Part shown: positions 52,283-60,712 of the stretch, one piece after another | Layout of the letters: each line of letters begins with the position of its first letter | Numbering within the stretch: the stretch's first letter is position 1 | Assembly: GCF_003111685.1 (NCBI RefSeq) | Contig: NZ_CP022190.1 | Coordinates: 1,264,001-1,328,000 of the forward strand | From: Alloyangia pacifica | Lineage (GTDB): Bacteria > Pseudomonadota > Alphaproteobacteria > Rhodobacterales > Rhodobacteraceae | Length of the DNA: 64,000 bases | Reading direction: 5' to 3' | Made by a program: the position numbers and the translations under genes | Notes under the pieces: generated by a model | Databases searched by the model: none | Seen by the model: only the letters and a program-made list of their open reading frames with translations | Told to the model about the DNA's origin: nothing

Positions 52283-53565
52283 CCTCGCTGCTTGTCGTGA
52301 TCGGACTGCTTGTCCTGCTGCTGATCGGCGTTCCCGTGGGCTTCGCGCTGGCCTTCACCGGCCTTGTCGGGCTGATGACCATCGTAGGCTTCGAGAGCGC
52401 GCTCTCGGTGCTCTCGACCACGCCGCTGTCGACCACCAACGGCTTCGAACTGATTGCCGTGCCGCTCTTCATCCTGATGGCCGAGTTCGTCATCGTCAGC
52501 GGCATTGCCGACCGGATGTTCAAGGCGATCACCATCTGGGTGGGCCGCCTTCCGGGCGGGCTCGCCGTCGCCACCGCGCTTGCGGGCGCAGGCTTCGGGG
52601 CCATCTCGGGCTCGTCCACCGCGGCCGCGGCTGCGCTGTCCTCGACCTCCATTCCCGCAATGCGCAGAGCGGGTTACGAGGTGAAGTTCGCGTCTGGTGT
52701 CGTGGCCGTCTCGGGCACGCTCGCCATGCTCATCCCGCCGTCGATCGCGCTGGTGCTCTACGGCATCATCGTCGAGGTCAACATCGCGTCCCTGCTGATC
52801 GGAGGGGTCATCCCCGGAATCATCGTGACGCTGGCGATCATCGTGACGATCTACGTGCTGATGGCCCGCGACCCGTCCATCGCGCCGGCGGCACGGCCCT
52901 GGCCGATGCGCGACAAGATCCGCGCCCTGCGGGACATCGGGCCGATGCTGCTGCTGCTGCTCTGTGTCACGGGCTCGATCTACCTCGGTATCGCGACGCC
53001 CACCGAGGCGGCCGGCCTCGGCGCCTTCGGAGCCTTCGTCATCGCCGCGGCGTTCCGAACGCTCACCTGGAAGACGACCTGGGGGGCGCTGGCGCGGGCG
53101 GTCCGCGCGACCTGCATGATCTTCATGATCATCATCGGCGCGCACATCTTCGGCTACGTGCTGACGCTGGGCCAGATCACCCCGGGCTTCGTCAACTGGA
53201 TCACCGGGCTTGACGTGTCGCCCTACGTGGTGATGGCGGGGATCATCGTCTTCTACCTGATCATGGGCTGTTTCATGGACCAGATGGCGATCCTCATCCT
53301 CACCGTCCCGGTGATGGTGCCCGCGATCACCAGCCTCGGCTTCGACCCGGTGTGGTTCGGCGTGCTGGTCGTGGTCGCGGCCGAGGTCGGCATGATCACC
53401 CCGCCGCTGGGCATGAACATCTTCGTGGTCTCTCGCTACGCCGAGCGGCCGCTCTCCGAGATCTTCCGCGGTGTCGCACCGCATGTCGTCTCGCACATCA
53501 TCGTTCTCGCGTTGCTCGTCGCGTTCCCGCAGCTGGTGCTGTGGCTGCCCGGCACGACGCAATAA
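52279..53565 (+). CDS. dctM: TRAP transporter large permease (DctM)
   Basis: 428 residues with about twelve hydrophobic segments. Typical blocks: GVPVGFALAFTGLVGL, GFGAISGSSTAAAAALSSTSIPAMRRAGYEVKFASGVVAVSGTLAMLIPPSIALVLYG and GCFMDQMAILILTVPVMVP. The ATG at 52279 overlaps the dctQ stop. Forms the ion-driven transport core. Confidence 0.95.
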   Translation: MTSLLVVIGLLVLLLIGVPVGFALAFTGLVGLMTIVGFESALSVLSTTPLSTTNGFELIAVPLFILMAEFVIVSGIADRMFKAITIWVGRLPGGLAVATALAGAGFGAISGSSTAAAAALSSTSIPAMRRAGYEVKFASGVVAVSGTLAMLIPPSIALVLYGIIVEVNIASLLIGGVIPGIIVTLAIIVTIYVLMARDPSIAPAARPWPMRDKIRALRDIGPMLLLLLCVTGSIYLGIATPTEAAGLGAFGAFVIAAAFRTLTWKTTWGALARAVRATCMIFMIIIGAHIFGYVLTLGQITPGFVNWITGLDVSPYVVMAGIIVFYLIMGCFMDQMAILILTVPVMVPAITSLGFDPVWFGVLVVVAAEVGMITPPLGMNIFVVSRYAERPLSEIFRGVAPHVVSHIIVLALLVAFPQLVLWLPGTTQ

Positions 53566-53597
53566 TCCGGACGCAATAATCCAAGGGAGGAGCCACC

Positions 53598-53993
53598 ATG
53601 TCGACCGCAAAGACCGACATCGACCCCAAGATGTATTTCATGACCGAGTCCAGGGCCGCGGCCTACCAGCCGCGCGGCCACAGCGGGACGGTGAACCGCC
53701 GGCTGGTGTCGCCAGAGACCGGCGCCACCCAGATGGAAGTGCTGATCGGCCGCATCGAGCCCGGCGAGGGCGCCAGCGCCCACTTCCACCCTGGCATCGA
53801 CCAGTTCTGCTGGATGCTCGAGGGCCATGCCCGGGTCGAGGTCGGCGGCCTCACCCAGGAGATCGGGCCGGAGGAGAGCGTCTTCTTCCCCGCCGACATG
53901 CCCCACACCTTCACCGCCATCGGCGACACGCCGGTCCGCGTCCTGATCTGCTACGGCCCGCCCTACGGCGAAGGCGCCCGCGTCGAGTGCTGA
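53598..53993 (+). CDS. Cupin domain protein
   Basis: 131 residues with the cupin motifs GEGASAHFHPGIDQFCWMLEG and PADMPHTFTAIGDTPVRVL, which include the usual His/Glu metal ligands. It sits within the TRAP operon, 32 bases after dctM, after GGGAGGAG. It may be an isomerase, an oxygenase or a sensor for the imported compound. Confidence 0.9.
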   Translation: MSTAKTDIDPKMYFMTESRAAAYQPRGHSGTVNRRLVSPETGATQMEVLIGRIEPGEGASAHFHPGIDQFCWMLEGHARVEVGGLTQEIGPEESVFFPADMPHTFTAIGDTPVRVLICYGPPYGEGARVEC

Positions 53994-54041
53994 GCACCCG
54001 CACCCCCTGACACGTCTTTGGTCCATCGGAGGAGAACGACC

Positions 54042-55076
54042 ATGAAACCCACCATCAGTATCCTGGCGGTCTGCGCCGCAGTCGCTGCGGCCCCCGTCGC
54101 CGCACAGGAAGTGACGATCAAGATCGCTGACAGCCTGCCGGCCGATCACATCATCACCAAGAACACCACCGACGTGTTCACCGCGCGCCTCAAGGAAGAG
54201 CTCGGCGACCGCATCGCCATCGAGCACTACCCGGCCCAGCAGCTCGCCAAGGCCAAGGACATCCTGTCGATCACCCAGGCCGGTATCGCCGACATCGGCT
54301 ACATCGTGCCGTCCTACGTCTCCGAGAAGATGCCGCTCGGCGGCGTGGTCGAGCTGCCGGGCGAGATCTCGTCGTCCTGCGAGGGCTCGCTGGCCTTCGA
54401 GAAGCTGATCCAGCCGGGCGGCAAGCTCGACCAGCTCGAGTTCCAGCCCAACGGCGTGCGGGTGCTCTACAACGTGGCGCTCTCGCCCTACCAGGCGATC
54501 TTCTCGAAGCGCGCGGACGTGACCTCGCTCGAGGACTTCAAGGGCATGAAGATGCGCTCGAACCCCGGCGCCATGGAGCTGTCGTTGCAATCCGCGGGCG
54601 CGACCCCGGTGCGCATGACCCCGCCCGAGATCTTCGACGCGATGACCAAGGGCACCGTGGACGGCGCGCTGCTGCCCTTCACCTCGACCTTCTCCTACGG
54701 GCTCGACCAGATCGTGGGCTCGGCGACCGCCAACGCCAACTTCGGCTCGGTGGGGATCACCTACGCGATCTCGCAGCGCAAGTGGGACAGCCTGCCCGCC
54801 GACATCCAGGAAGCCATGACCCGCATCGGCCACGAAGTGACCGCGAGCGCCTGCAAGGCCTTCGACGCGGCCGAGGTCGAGCTGACCGCCAAGCTGGCCG
54901 ATGAGGGCGCCACCGTCATCATGCTGAATGACGAAGAGACCGCGACGCTCACCGCGGATTTCGCCAGCGTCGCCGATGACTGGGCCGCCGCCCTCGACAA
55001 GCGCGGCAAGAAGGGGACCGAGATCCTCTCCGACTTCCGCGCCGAGGTCCAAGCGCTCCGCGAGAGCGGCATCTGA
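54042..55076 (+). CDS. dctP: TRAP transporter substrate-binding protein (DctP)
   Basis: 344 residues from the ATG at 54042 (GGAGGAG upstream). Signal peptide PTISILAVCAAVAAAPVAAQ. DctP blocks: VFTARLKEELGDRIAIEHYPAQQL, GMKMRSNPGAMELSLQSAGATPVRMTPPEIFDAM with the carboxylate-binding Arg, and ITYAISQRKWDSLPADIQEAM. Delivers a carboxylic acid to DctQM. Confidence 0.93.
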   Translation: MKPTISILAVCAAVAAAPVAAQEVTIKIADSLPADHIITKNTTDVFTARLKEELGDRIAIEHYPAQQLAKAKDILSITQAGIADIGYIVPSYVSEKMPLGGVVELPGEISSSCEGSLAFEKLIQPGGKLDQLEFQPNGVRVLYNVALSPYQAIFSKRADVTSLEDFKGMKMRSNPGAMELSLQSAGATPVRMTPPEIFDAMTKGTVDGALLPFTSTFSYGLDQIVGSATANANFGSVGITYAISQRKWDSLPADIQEAMTRIGHEVTASACKAFDAAEVELTAKLADEGATVIMLNDEETATLTADFASVADDWAAALDKRGKKGTEILSDFRAEVQALRESGI

Positions 55077-55086
55077 ACCGAGACCA

Positions 55087-55112
55087 GGGGCGGCCGCCTG
55101 TCCGGCCGCCCC
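55087..55112 (+). terminator. Hairpin after dctP
   Basis: 9-bp stem ggggcggcc / ggccgcccc 11 bases after the dctP stop, without a T run. Probably an mRNA-stabilising or attenuating hairpin that raises dctP expression relative to the genes downstream. Confidence 0.5.
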
Positions 55113-55132
55113 GCAACGAAAAGGAGAGGCGC

Positions 55133-56344
55133 GTGCTTGATCTTTTGAAGGGTGTCCGGGTCGTCGAGCTGACGACGATCGTGCTCGGCCCCATGGCCGG
55201 CCAGATGCTGGGCGATTTCGGTGCGGAGGTCGTCAAGGTCGAGGCGCCGAACGGGGATCTGGCGCGCTACGTCGATCCGCGCTCGAAGGCGGGCGCAAGC
55301 TCGATGTTCGCCAACAACAACCGGAACAAGAAGAGCATCGCGCTGGATCTGAAGACCGAGGAAGGCCGCGCCATCCTGCTGAAGCTGGTCGATGGCGCCG
55401 ACGTCTTCCTGCACAACATGCGCCTGCAGGCGGTCGAGCGTCTTGGCTTCGGCCCGGCGGCGCTTCGGGCCCGCAACCCCAAGCTGGTCTACTGCTCGGC
55501 CATCGGCTTCGGAAGCGATGGCCCCTACGCGGCGCGCCCCGCCTATGACGACGTGATCCAGGCCGCCTCAGGCATCGCCAAGCTGCCGACCTACACCGGC
55601 AACGATCCGTCCTACGTGCCCGGCGTGATCGCCGACAAGATCGCGGCGCTCTACGCCGCCAACGCCATCTCGGCCGCCCTCGTCGGGCGCGAGCGGACCG
55701 GCACGGGCTGCGAGATCGAGGTGCCGATGTTCGAGGTCATGACCTCGTTCGTGATGACCGAGCACATGGCCGCCGCCAGCTTCGACGAGGCCGCGCCCGC
55801 GGGCTACCAGCGGCTGCTGAACCGTCATCGCCGGCCCTTCCCGACCAGCGACGGCTGGATCGCCGTGCTGCCCTATACCGAGCGCCACTGGCGCAAGACC
55901 TTCGAGGAGCTCGGCCGCGCCGACGTGGTGACGCAGCCGTGGTTCGACGACGCCACCGACCGCTCGCGCCATGTGGGGGAGATGTATGAGGTGCTCGGGC
56001 AGGAGATGCCGAAGCGCTCGACCGGGGACTGGATCGCCACCTTCGAGCGGCTCGACGTGCCGCATTCGCGGGTCAGCGGGCTCGACGACCTGCTGAACGA
56101 CCCGCACCTGCAGGCGGTGGGCTTCTTCGAGCCGACCGACGATCTCGAGAGCCGGGTGCGCTCGGTACCGCAGCCGGTGCGCTTTCGCGCCTCGCCCTCC
56201 GAGCCCGACCGCCGCGCTCCCGAGCTGGGCGAGGATGGTCCGGCGCTGCTTGCCGAGCTTGGCTACGGCGCCGAAGCGATCCGCGAGCTAGAGGACCGTG
56301 GTGTCCTCGGGCGCGGAACGCACTACCAGACGGAGGACGTCTGA
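55133..56344 (+). CDS. CaiB/BaiF family CoA-transferase
   Basis: 403 residues from a GTG at 55133 after AAAGGAGAG. Class III CoA-transferase features: [65 protein letters not shown] and [10 protein letters not shown] with the catalytic Asp. It would activate the imported acid as a CoA ester, using succinyl-CoA or a similar donor, for the MaoC and CitE steps that follow. Confidence 0.93.
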   Translation: MLDLLKGVRVVELTTIVLGPMAGQMLGDFGAEVVKVEAPNGDLARYVDPRSKAGASSMFANNNRNKKSIALDLKTEEGRAILLKLVDGADVFLHNMRLQAVERLGFGPAALRARNPKLVYCSAIGFGSDGPYAARPAYDDVIQAASGIAKLPTYTGNDPSYVPGVIADKIAALYAANAISAALVGRERTGTGCEIEVPMFEVMTSFVMTEHMAAASFDEAAPAGYQRLLNRHRRPFPTSDGWIAVLPYTERHWRKTFEELGRADVVTQPWFDDATDRSRHVGEMYEVLGQEMPKRSTGDWIATFERLDVPHSRVSGLDDLLNDPHLQAVGFFEPTDDLESRVRSVPQPVRFRASPSEPDRRAPELGEDGPALLAELGYGAEAIRELEDRGVLGRGTHYQTEDV

Positions 56345-56345
56345 C

Positions 56346-56810
56346 ATGGCCGGACGCTGGCTCGAAGAATTCCGCGAGGGCGAGGTCATCCGACACGCGA
56401 TCACCCGCACGGTGACCGAGTCCGACAACGTCAGCTTCTCGGTGCAGACCATGAACCCGCAGCCGCTGCATATCGACCGGCATTTCTCAGCCGCGACCGA
56501 GTGGGGACAGCCGCTGGTGAACTCGTTGCTGACGCTGGGCATCATGATCGGCATTTCGGTCCACGAGACCACGCTCGGCACTACGCTCGGCAATCTTGGT
56601 ATGAGCGACGTCGCCTTCCCCGCGCCTGTGTTTCACGGCGACACGCTGCGGGTCGAAACTGAGGTGGTCTCGGCGCGCCCCTCGCGGTCCCGGCCCGGAC
56701 AGGGCATCGTCGCCTTTGAACACCGGGCATACAATCAGGATGGCACGCTTGTGGCGCGGTGCCGCCGCGCGGCACTAGTGATGTCGGATAGCTACCGGGA
56801 AGCTATTTGA
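56346..56810 (+). CDS. MaoC-family dehydratase (enoyl-CoA hydratase type), first copy
   Basis: 154 residues, ATG at 56346 directly after the CoA-transferase stop. Hot-dog fold with [31 protein letters not shown], where the Asp-His dyad of MaoC hydratases lies. Members such as mesaconyl-CoA hydratase add water to an unsaturated C5 CoA ester. Its TGA overlaps the next ATG (TGATG). Confidence 0.9.
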   Translation: MAGRWLEEFREGEVIRHAITRTVTESDNVSFSVQTMNPQPLHIDRHFSAATEWGQPLVNSLLTLGIMIGISVHETTLGTTLGNLGMSDVAFPAPVFHGDTLRVETEVVSARPSRSRPGQGIVAFEHRAYNQDGTLVARCRRAALVMSDSYREAI

Positions 56811-57658
56811 TGCGGTCTTGGCTCTTCGTTCCGGGCAACCGGCCCGCCATGATCGCCAAGGCGCGTGGCGTCGGGGCCGACGTGCTGATCCTCGATCTCG
56901 AGGATTCCGTCGCCCCCACCGAGAAGCAAGCCGCGCGCGCCTGTGTCCTCGCGGCCCTTGCGGAGTATCGTGGCAGGAGCCGCCTCTGGATCCGGGTAAA
57001 CCCCCTTGCCTCGCCCGAGATCGCTGAGGACCTCGATACGGCCCTCGTGGGCGGTGCCGACGGTCTGGTCCTGCCCAAGGCCGAGAGCGGCGCCTGCGTC
57101 CGCGCCCTGCGGGCCGCCTGCGACGCGCGCGGCAAGCCCTGCCCGCCGGTGCTCGCCATCGCGACCGAGACGGCGCAGGCGATCTTCGGGCTCGGCAGCT
57201 ATTCCGGCCTCGCACCGGATCTCGCGGGGCTAACATGGGGCGCCGAGGATCTCTCTGCCGCATTGGGCAGCGCCAGCGCGCGCGACGACGCCGGTGCGCT
57301 CACCGGCCCCTACGCCATGGCCCGCAACCTTACTATCGTTGGCGCGATGGCGGCCGAGGTGCAGCCGGTCGACGCGGTCTGGACCGATACCCGCGACCTC
57401 GACGGGCTCGAGGCCGAGTGTCTGGCGGCAGTGCGCGATGGCTTCACCGGCAAGCTCGCGATCCATCCGGCGCAGGTGCCAGTGATCAACCGCTGCTTCC
57501 AGCCCTCCGACGAGCAGGTCAGCATCGCGCGTCGCATCGTCGAGGCCTTCGCGGCGGACCCGGCGGCGGGCGTTGTCGCCATTGATGGCAAGATGATCGA
57601 CATGCCGCACCTGAAGCGGTCACGACTTATTCTTCAGAGAGCGGGGATTCCGGCATGA
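56810..57658 (+). CDS. HpcH/HpaI (CitE-like) CoA lyase
   Basis: 282 residues. CitE-like TIM barrel: RSWLFVPGNRPAMIAKARGVGADVLILDLEDSVAPTEK, VLPKAESG, a central IATETAQAIFGLGSY with the metal-binding Glu, and KLAIHPAQVPVIN. Such enzymes split malyl-CoA or citramalyl-CoA into acetyl-CoA and glyoxylate or pyruvate. With the CoA-transferase and MaoC hydratases this fits a mesaconate/itaconate/citramalate-type route (inference). Confidence 0.92.
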   Translation: MRSWLFVPGNRPAMIAKARGVGADVLILDLEDSVAPTEKQAARACVLAALAEYRGRSRLWIRVNPLASPEIAEDLDTALVGGADGLVLPKAESGACVRALRAACDARGKPCPPVLAIATETAQAIFGLGSYSGLAPDLAGLTWGAEDLSAALGSASARDDAGALTGPYAMARNLTIVGAMAAEVQPVDAVWTDTRDLDGLEAECLAAVRDGFTGKLAIHPAQVPVINRCFQPSDEQVSIARRIVEAFAADPAAGVVAIDGKMIDMPHLKRSRLILQRAGIPA

Positions 57659-58128
57659 ATAACGAACCTGTGCTTCTTGGACGGGGCTTCTACTGGCAGG
57701 ATCTCACGGTAGGTGACCGCTACCGGACCTACGGCCGCACCGTTACACCGTCCGACATCTCGGCCTTCGTCAACTTGGCGGGGATGATCGAGGTGCTCTT
57801 CACCAACGCCGAGTACCGCCGCACCGAGGCCGCCATCAAGGGCAACCCCTCGCCCGGCGCGCTGGTCTTCGCACTGGCCGAGGGGCTCTCGCTCAATGCC
57901 ACCGCGCAGGAGACGGGGCTGGCCTTCCTTGGGACAACCATGAGCATCAAGGGGCCGGTGGTCGAGGGCGACACGATCACGGTGGAAATCGAAGTGCTGG
58001 AGGTTCGGCAGGAAAGCAAGGGCGACCGGGGGCTGGTGAAGACCCGCAACACCGTGCGCAACCAGCGCGGCGAGTCGGTCATGGTCTATGAGCCGCTGCG
58101 CCTAATGCTGGGCCGCCCCGAGAGCTGA
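57655..58128 (+). CDS. MaoC-family dehydratase, second copy
   Basis: 157 residues, overlapping the CitE-like gene by 4 bases. Typical block GRGFYWQDLTVGDRYRTYGRTVTPSDISAFVNLAGMIEVLFTN and a downstream GALVFALAEGLSLN. Differs clearly from the first MaoC protein, so the two may act on different intermediates or form a hetero-oligomer. Last gene of the operon. Confidence 0.9.
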   Translation: MNNEPVLLGRGFYWQDLTVGDRYRTYGRTVTPSDISAFVNLAGMIEVLFTNAEYRRTEAAIKGNPSPGALVFALAEGLSLNATAQETGLAFLGTTMSIKGPVVEGDTITVEIEVLEVRQESKGDRGLVKTRNTVRNQRGESVMVYEPLRLMLGRPES

Positions 58129-58174
58129 AACTCGAACTGCTGCGGCGGGGCCCAATGCCTTCCGAGGTGAACGA

Positions 58175-58208
58175 CCAGGCCGGTTTGCAATTGTGCCAAC
58201 TGGCCTGG
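58175..58208 (+). terminator. Hairpin after the catabolic operon
   Basis: Arms ccaggccggtt / aactggcctgg (one G-T pair) around an A/T-rich loop, 46 bases after the last stop. Probable operon terminator. Confidence 0.6.
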
Positions 58209-58330
58209 TCCTAGCTTATTCCTTGTGTATGACTTGATGGCCCTGTCGGACAAATCAGCTTGCGAGCGCATGTCCCCCTTTTCCTAGACACATTTATCCC
58301 GGAGCCATGGGCATCGGGATCCGACGGACC

Positions 58331-58643
58331 TTGCGTCAAGTTTACGGTAAAGGTTTTTACGTAAAATATACAGGCCATCCCAGCAGCCTGAATTTACGCC
58401 CCGCGCGCCTCGAGCGGCGAACCGCAGCACTGACACACCGGGCGCTTCGCCTTCAGCTCCTCAAGGCGGTGCAGCGGCGCGCTCTCCACAAAGCGCCGGA
58501 CCCTCTCAGGGTCGACGCGGACACTCCGCGCAGACTCCCGGTAGACCAGCCAGCAATGGACTGACCCCACGACGCTGATCACCATACCAGCTATGCAGAT
58601 CAACGGACCAATCATGGGCTTCCCTTTCTGGAGCTCATCCTGA
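58331..58643. repeat. Direct repeat S', right of the IclR-TRAP cassette
   Basis: Diverged copy of 50428-50742 in the same orientation, including the A/T-rich box and the small membrane protein gene. The cassette of 51021-58128 lies exactly between the two copies. Confidence 0.8.
58394..58615 (-). CDS. Small one-helix membrane protein with C-terminal CxCCG motif, copy 3
   Basis: 73 residues, close to copy 2 at 50487: same membrane helix, VDPERVRRFVESAPLHRLEELK block and a VCQCCGSP end. Differences are mostly conservative, which suggests both copies stayed under selection after duplication. Confidence 0.78.
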   Translation of the reverse strand: MIGPLICIAGMVISVVGSVHCWLVYRESARSVRVDPERVRRFVESAPLHRLEELKAKRPVCQCCGSPLEARGA

Positions 58644-58721
58644 GCACAATCAAATGGCGCCCGCCCTCAAGAGGCTGCACCCTGACCGATGGCGTGTCAA
58701 ACCCGCGGAGGCATGGTCGCG

Positions 58722-59969
58722 TCATAGCGCCAGTGCGCGCTGCAGATCTTCATGCTCGAAGGCGCTGGCCATGCGGTTGATCTCAACCGAACGCGCACCG
58801 ACCGACCTCGCGGCCTCGCGCCAGGTGGCGGTGACCGTGGCCACCTCCTTGATGATTGCGCGCGCTTGCGCGAGCGTCAGGGCGAAGTATTCTGAAGCCT
58901 CTTCCAGCAGGTCGAGCGAACAGGTGCCCTCGTCGAGATCGATATTGGTGGTCAACACCCTCGCCTTGATGTCGGTCGGCACCGGATTGAGATCGTAGGC
59001 CGGCGACAGCGACCATCCCGCCTTGCCACGCCAGAGGAAGCCGTGGTTGCGCAGATGATCGTCGACATTGGAGATCAGCACGCTGAAAACGACACGGCGA
59101 TACAGGGCCTGGGCATCGGTCTTGCCCTGTGCGCCATGCTCAGCCAGAGCGTCGACGATCTCGGGATAGCTCCCGCGCTCGCCATCCTTGGCGCCCATCA
59201 TCGCCATCGCTGACAGGAACGGGATCCGCACGGTGCCCTCGCGATCGAACCGCCGCGACAGCATGACCTTCTTGCCCGCCACATCGATGAGTTCGTGGTG
59301 CGGCGTGACGATACCAGCCTGGCCAGCCAGTCGCAGAGCGACCTCCTCCCATGTCTCCATGCAGTATTCATCGGTTTCCTTCGGAAACTTGGCAATGGAG
59401 AGATGACCATGCTGATCGACGACCGAGGCCTTCGGACGCGCGCCGCCGAGCGATGAGCCAGGCGCAAAGATGAGCTGGAGGTCCTCGTCGGTCTCCTCAT
59501 CCCGCAGGATCCGTTCGGTGACCTGCAGGAGGCGTCCGAGCTCGATCAGGGCGGGAACCCCCGCGCGGATCGGTGCCAGGAACGGTTCCTCGCCCACCCG
59601 CCGAAATCGCAGCGCGCCAAGCCGGGTCTCGTCAGCGACACCCAGGAGATAATCGCTTTCGGTCAACGTGCGCACCGCACGGCGATCCCGTCCGGCGCTG
59701 CGTCGTTCCGCGCGCTGCATGAGGCGGCGTCCCCAGGTGTCGGGCGCGGAGTCGCCAATCGAGCCAAAGGTCGACAGCCCTGCCGGTGGAGCAAAGGCGC
59801 CACGCGTAGTGGGGAGAGCAGGCTCAAGCGAGAACCGCTCCGCATCCTTGAGCCAGGCAGGATCGTATTCGAACAGGATGGTCTCACCACCGCGGACACG
59901 GTTGCTGTGCGCCAGTCCGACAGGGTGAAGGCGGCCATTCAGATCGACGTGAACTTCGAAGTCAACCAT
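58722..59969 (-). CDS. hipA: HipA-family toxin kinase
   Basis: 415 residues from the ATG at 59969; a GTG at 60005 in frame is the longer option. HipA features: LPTTRGAFAPPAGLSTFGSIGDSAPDTWGRRL at the N-terminus, SSLGGARPKASVVDQHGHLSIAKFP, and the catalytic NVDDHLRNHGFL plus LSPAYDLNPVP with the metal-binding Asp. HipA kinases slow growth by modifying a translation factor. It overlaps the antitoxin gene by 8 bases. Confidence 0.92.
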   Translation of the reverse strand: MVDFEVHVDLNGRLHPVGLAHSNRVRGGETILFEYDPAWLKDAERFSLEPALPTTRGAFAPPAGLSTFGSIGDSAPDTWGRRLMQRAERRSAGRDRRAVRTLTESDYLLGVADETRLGALRFRRVGEEPFLAPIRAGVPALIELGRLLQVTERILRDEETDEDLQLIFAPGSSLGGARPKASVVDQHGHLSIAKFPKETDEYCMETWEEVALRLAGQAGIVTPHHELIDVAGKKVMLSRRFDREGTVRIPFLSAMAMMGAKDGERGSYPEIVDALAEHGAQGKTDAQALYRRVVFSVLISNVDDHLRNHGFLWRGKAGWSLSPAYDLNPVPTDIKARVLTTNIDLDEGTCSLDLLEEASEYFALTLAQARAIIKEVATVTATWREAARSVGARSVEINRMASAFEHEDLQRALAL

Positions 59970-60297
59970 CGCGCGACGGTCCCGCTGGCCGCTTGAGGTG
60001 GACACTCTTCGGCAAGTCGGCGCTAGCCAGCGCCTGGCCGACGCTGTCGTTGGCGATATCCGCCACCTGGCTTAGCCCATCCAGCAGCCCAAGCGCCTGG
60101 AGGACGCTGGCATAGATGCCGATGCTGACACTGGTGTCTCCGGCCTCGATCTTCTGGAGTGTCGACCTCGACGTGAAGGCTCGCTCCGCCACGACTGCCA
60201 TCGGCAACCGCCGACGCCGCCGGGCGTCCTGGATGTCCGCGCCGAGCTTGCGCAGCGCGCGCCGCACTGCGGCCGGAGGATTGTGAGGTGTCGGCAT
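59962..60297 (-). CDS. hipB: XRE-family antitoxin (HipB-like)
   Basis: 111 residues from the ATG at 60297. HTH_XRE region RKLGADIQDARRRRRLPMAVVAERAFTSRSTLQKIEAGDTSVSIGIYASVLQALG. It should bind and neutralise the HipA protein and repress the operon through the palindrome at 60312-60334. Confidence 0.9.
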   Translation of the reverse strand: MPTPHNPPAAVRRALRKLGADIQDARRRRRLPMAVVAERAFTSRSTLQKIEAGDTSVSIGIYASVLQALGLLDGLSQVADIANDSVGQALASADLPKSVHLKRPAGPSRDG

Positions 60298-60311
60298 TTG
60301 TCGTCTTCGCA

Positions 60312-60334
60312 CTACATAATGGGGAAATATGTAG
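60312..60334 (-). promoter_or_regulatory. Operator palindrome upstream of hipB
   Basis: ctacat-N11-atgtag, 15-37 bases before the hipB start, inside the likely promoter. Fits a HipB-type dimer operator. Confidence 0.6.
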
Positions 60335-60422
60335 CACGAAGATAGCATTTTTGAAGAGGATTTGTGATTTGCCGTGTCGCCGATCGACTTAGATGTGCGC
60401 CCTGAGCAGCCTGTTAGTGTTT

Positions 60423-60461
60423 CACAGAGTTTACACTAGAGGTCAAAATGTAAACTGTGTG
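60423..60461. repeat. Long palindrome between hipB and the small gene
   Basis: Arms cacagagtttaca and tgtaaactgtgtg (one mismatch) around a 13-base centre. It lies 18 bases past the stop of the 77-aa gene and could be a terminator or a protein-binding site. Confidence 0.55.
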
Positions 60462-60478
60462 GAGCAATGCCCCAGTGG

Positions 60479-60712
60479 CTAGCGAGCCAGCACTCCCGAC
60501 ATCGGCAGGACCAACGAAAGCGGTAGGGTGAAGGCAACTGTACAAAGCACGGCCACGACGATCGAGCGCAGGGGAATGGAGCGCGGCAGCCAGCGCGGGA
60601 CCGGATCGGAGCGCACGCCCGCGTCGAGCAGCATGGGCTCGGCGGCAAAAGCGCGGCGGATCAAGGCGGCACCGCAAAGCGTCTGGGCGAGAAGGTACCT
60701 GCGCAAGGTCAT
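60479..60712 (-). CDS. Small protein with one membrane segment, 77 aa
   Basis: Not recognised. Its ATG shares a base with the stop codon of the upstream epimerase-like gene (TGATG), pointing to translational coupling. A basic N-terminus (TLRRYLLAQTLCGAALIRRAF) is followed by a membrane helix (IVVAVLCTVAFTLPLSLVLP). It could also be the truncated end of a longer protein, because the frame remains open upstream. Confidence 0.45.
   Translation of the reverse strand: MTLRRYLLAQTLCGAALIRRAFAAEPMLLDAGVRSDPVPRWLPRSIPLRSIVVAVLCTVAFTLPLSLVLPMSGVLAR

Noticed and set aside
53436..55052. 538-residue minus-strand frame opposite the cupin and DctP genes
   Set aside because: Shadow frame; the plus strand has clear domains, ribosome binding sites and operon spacing.
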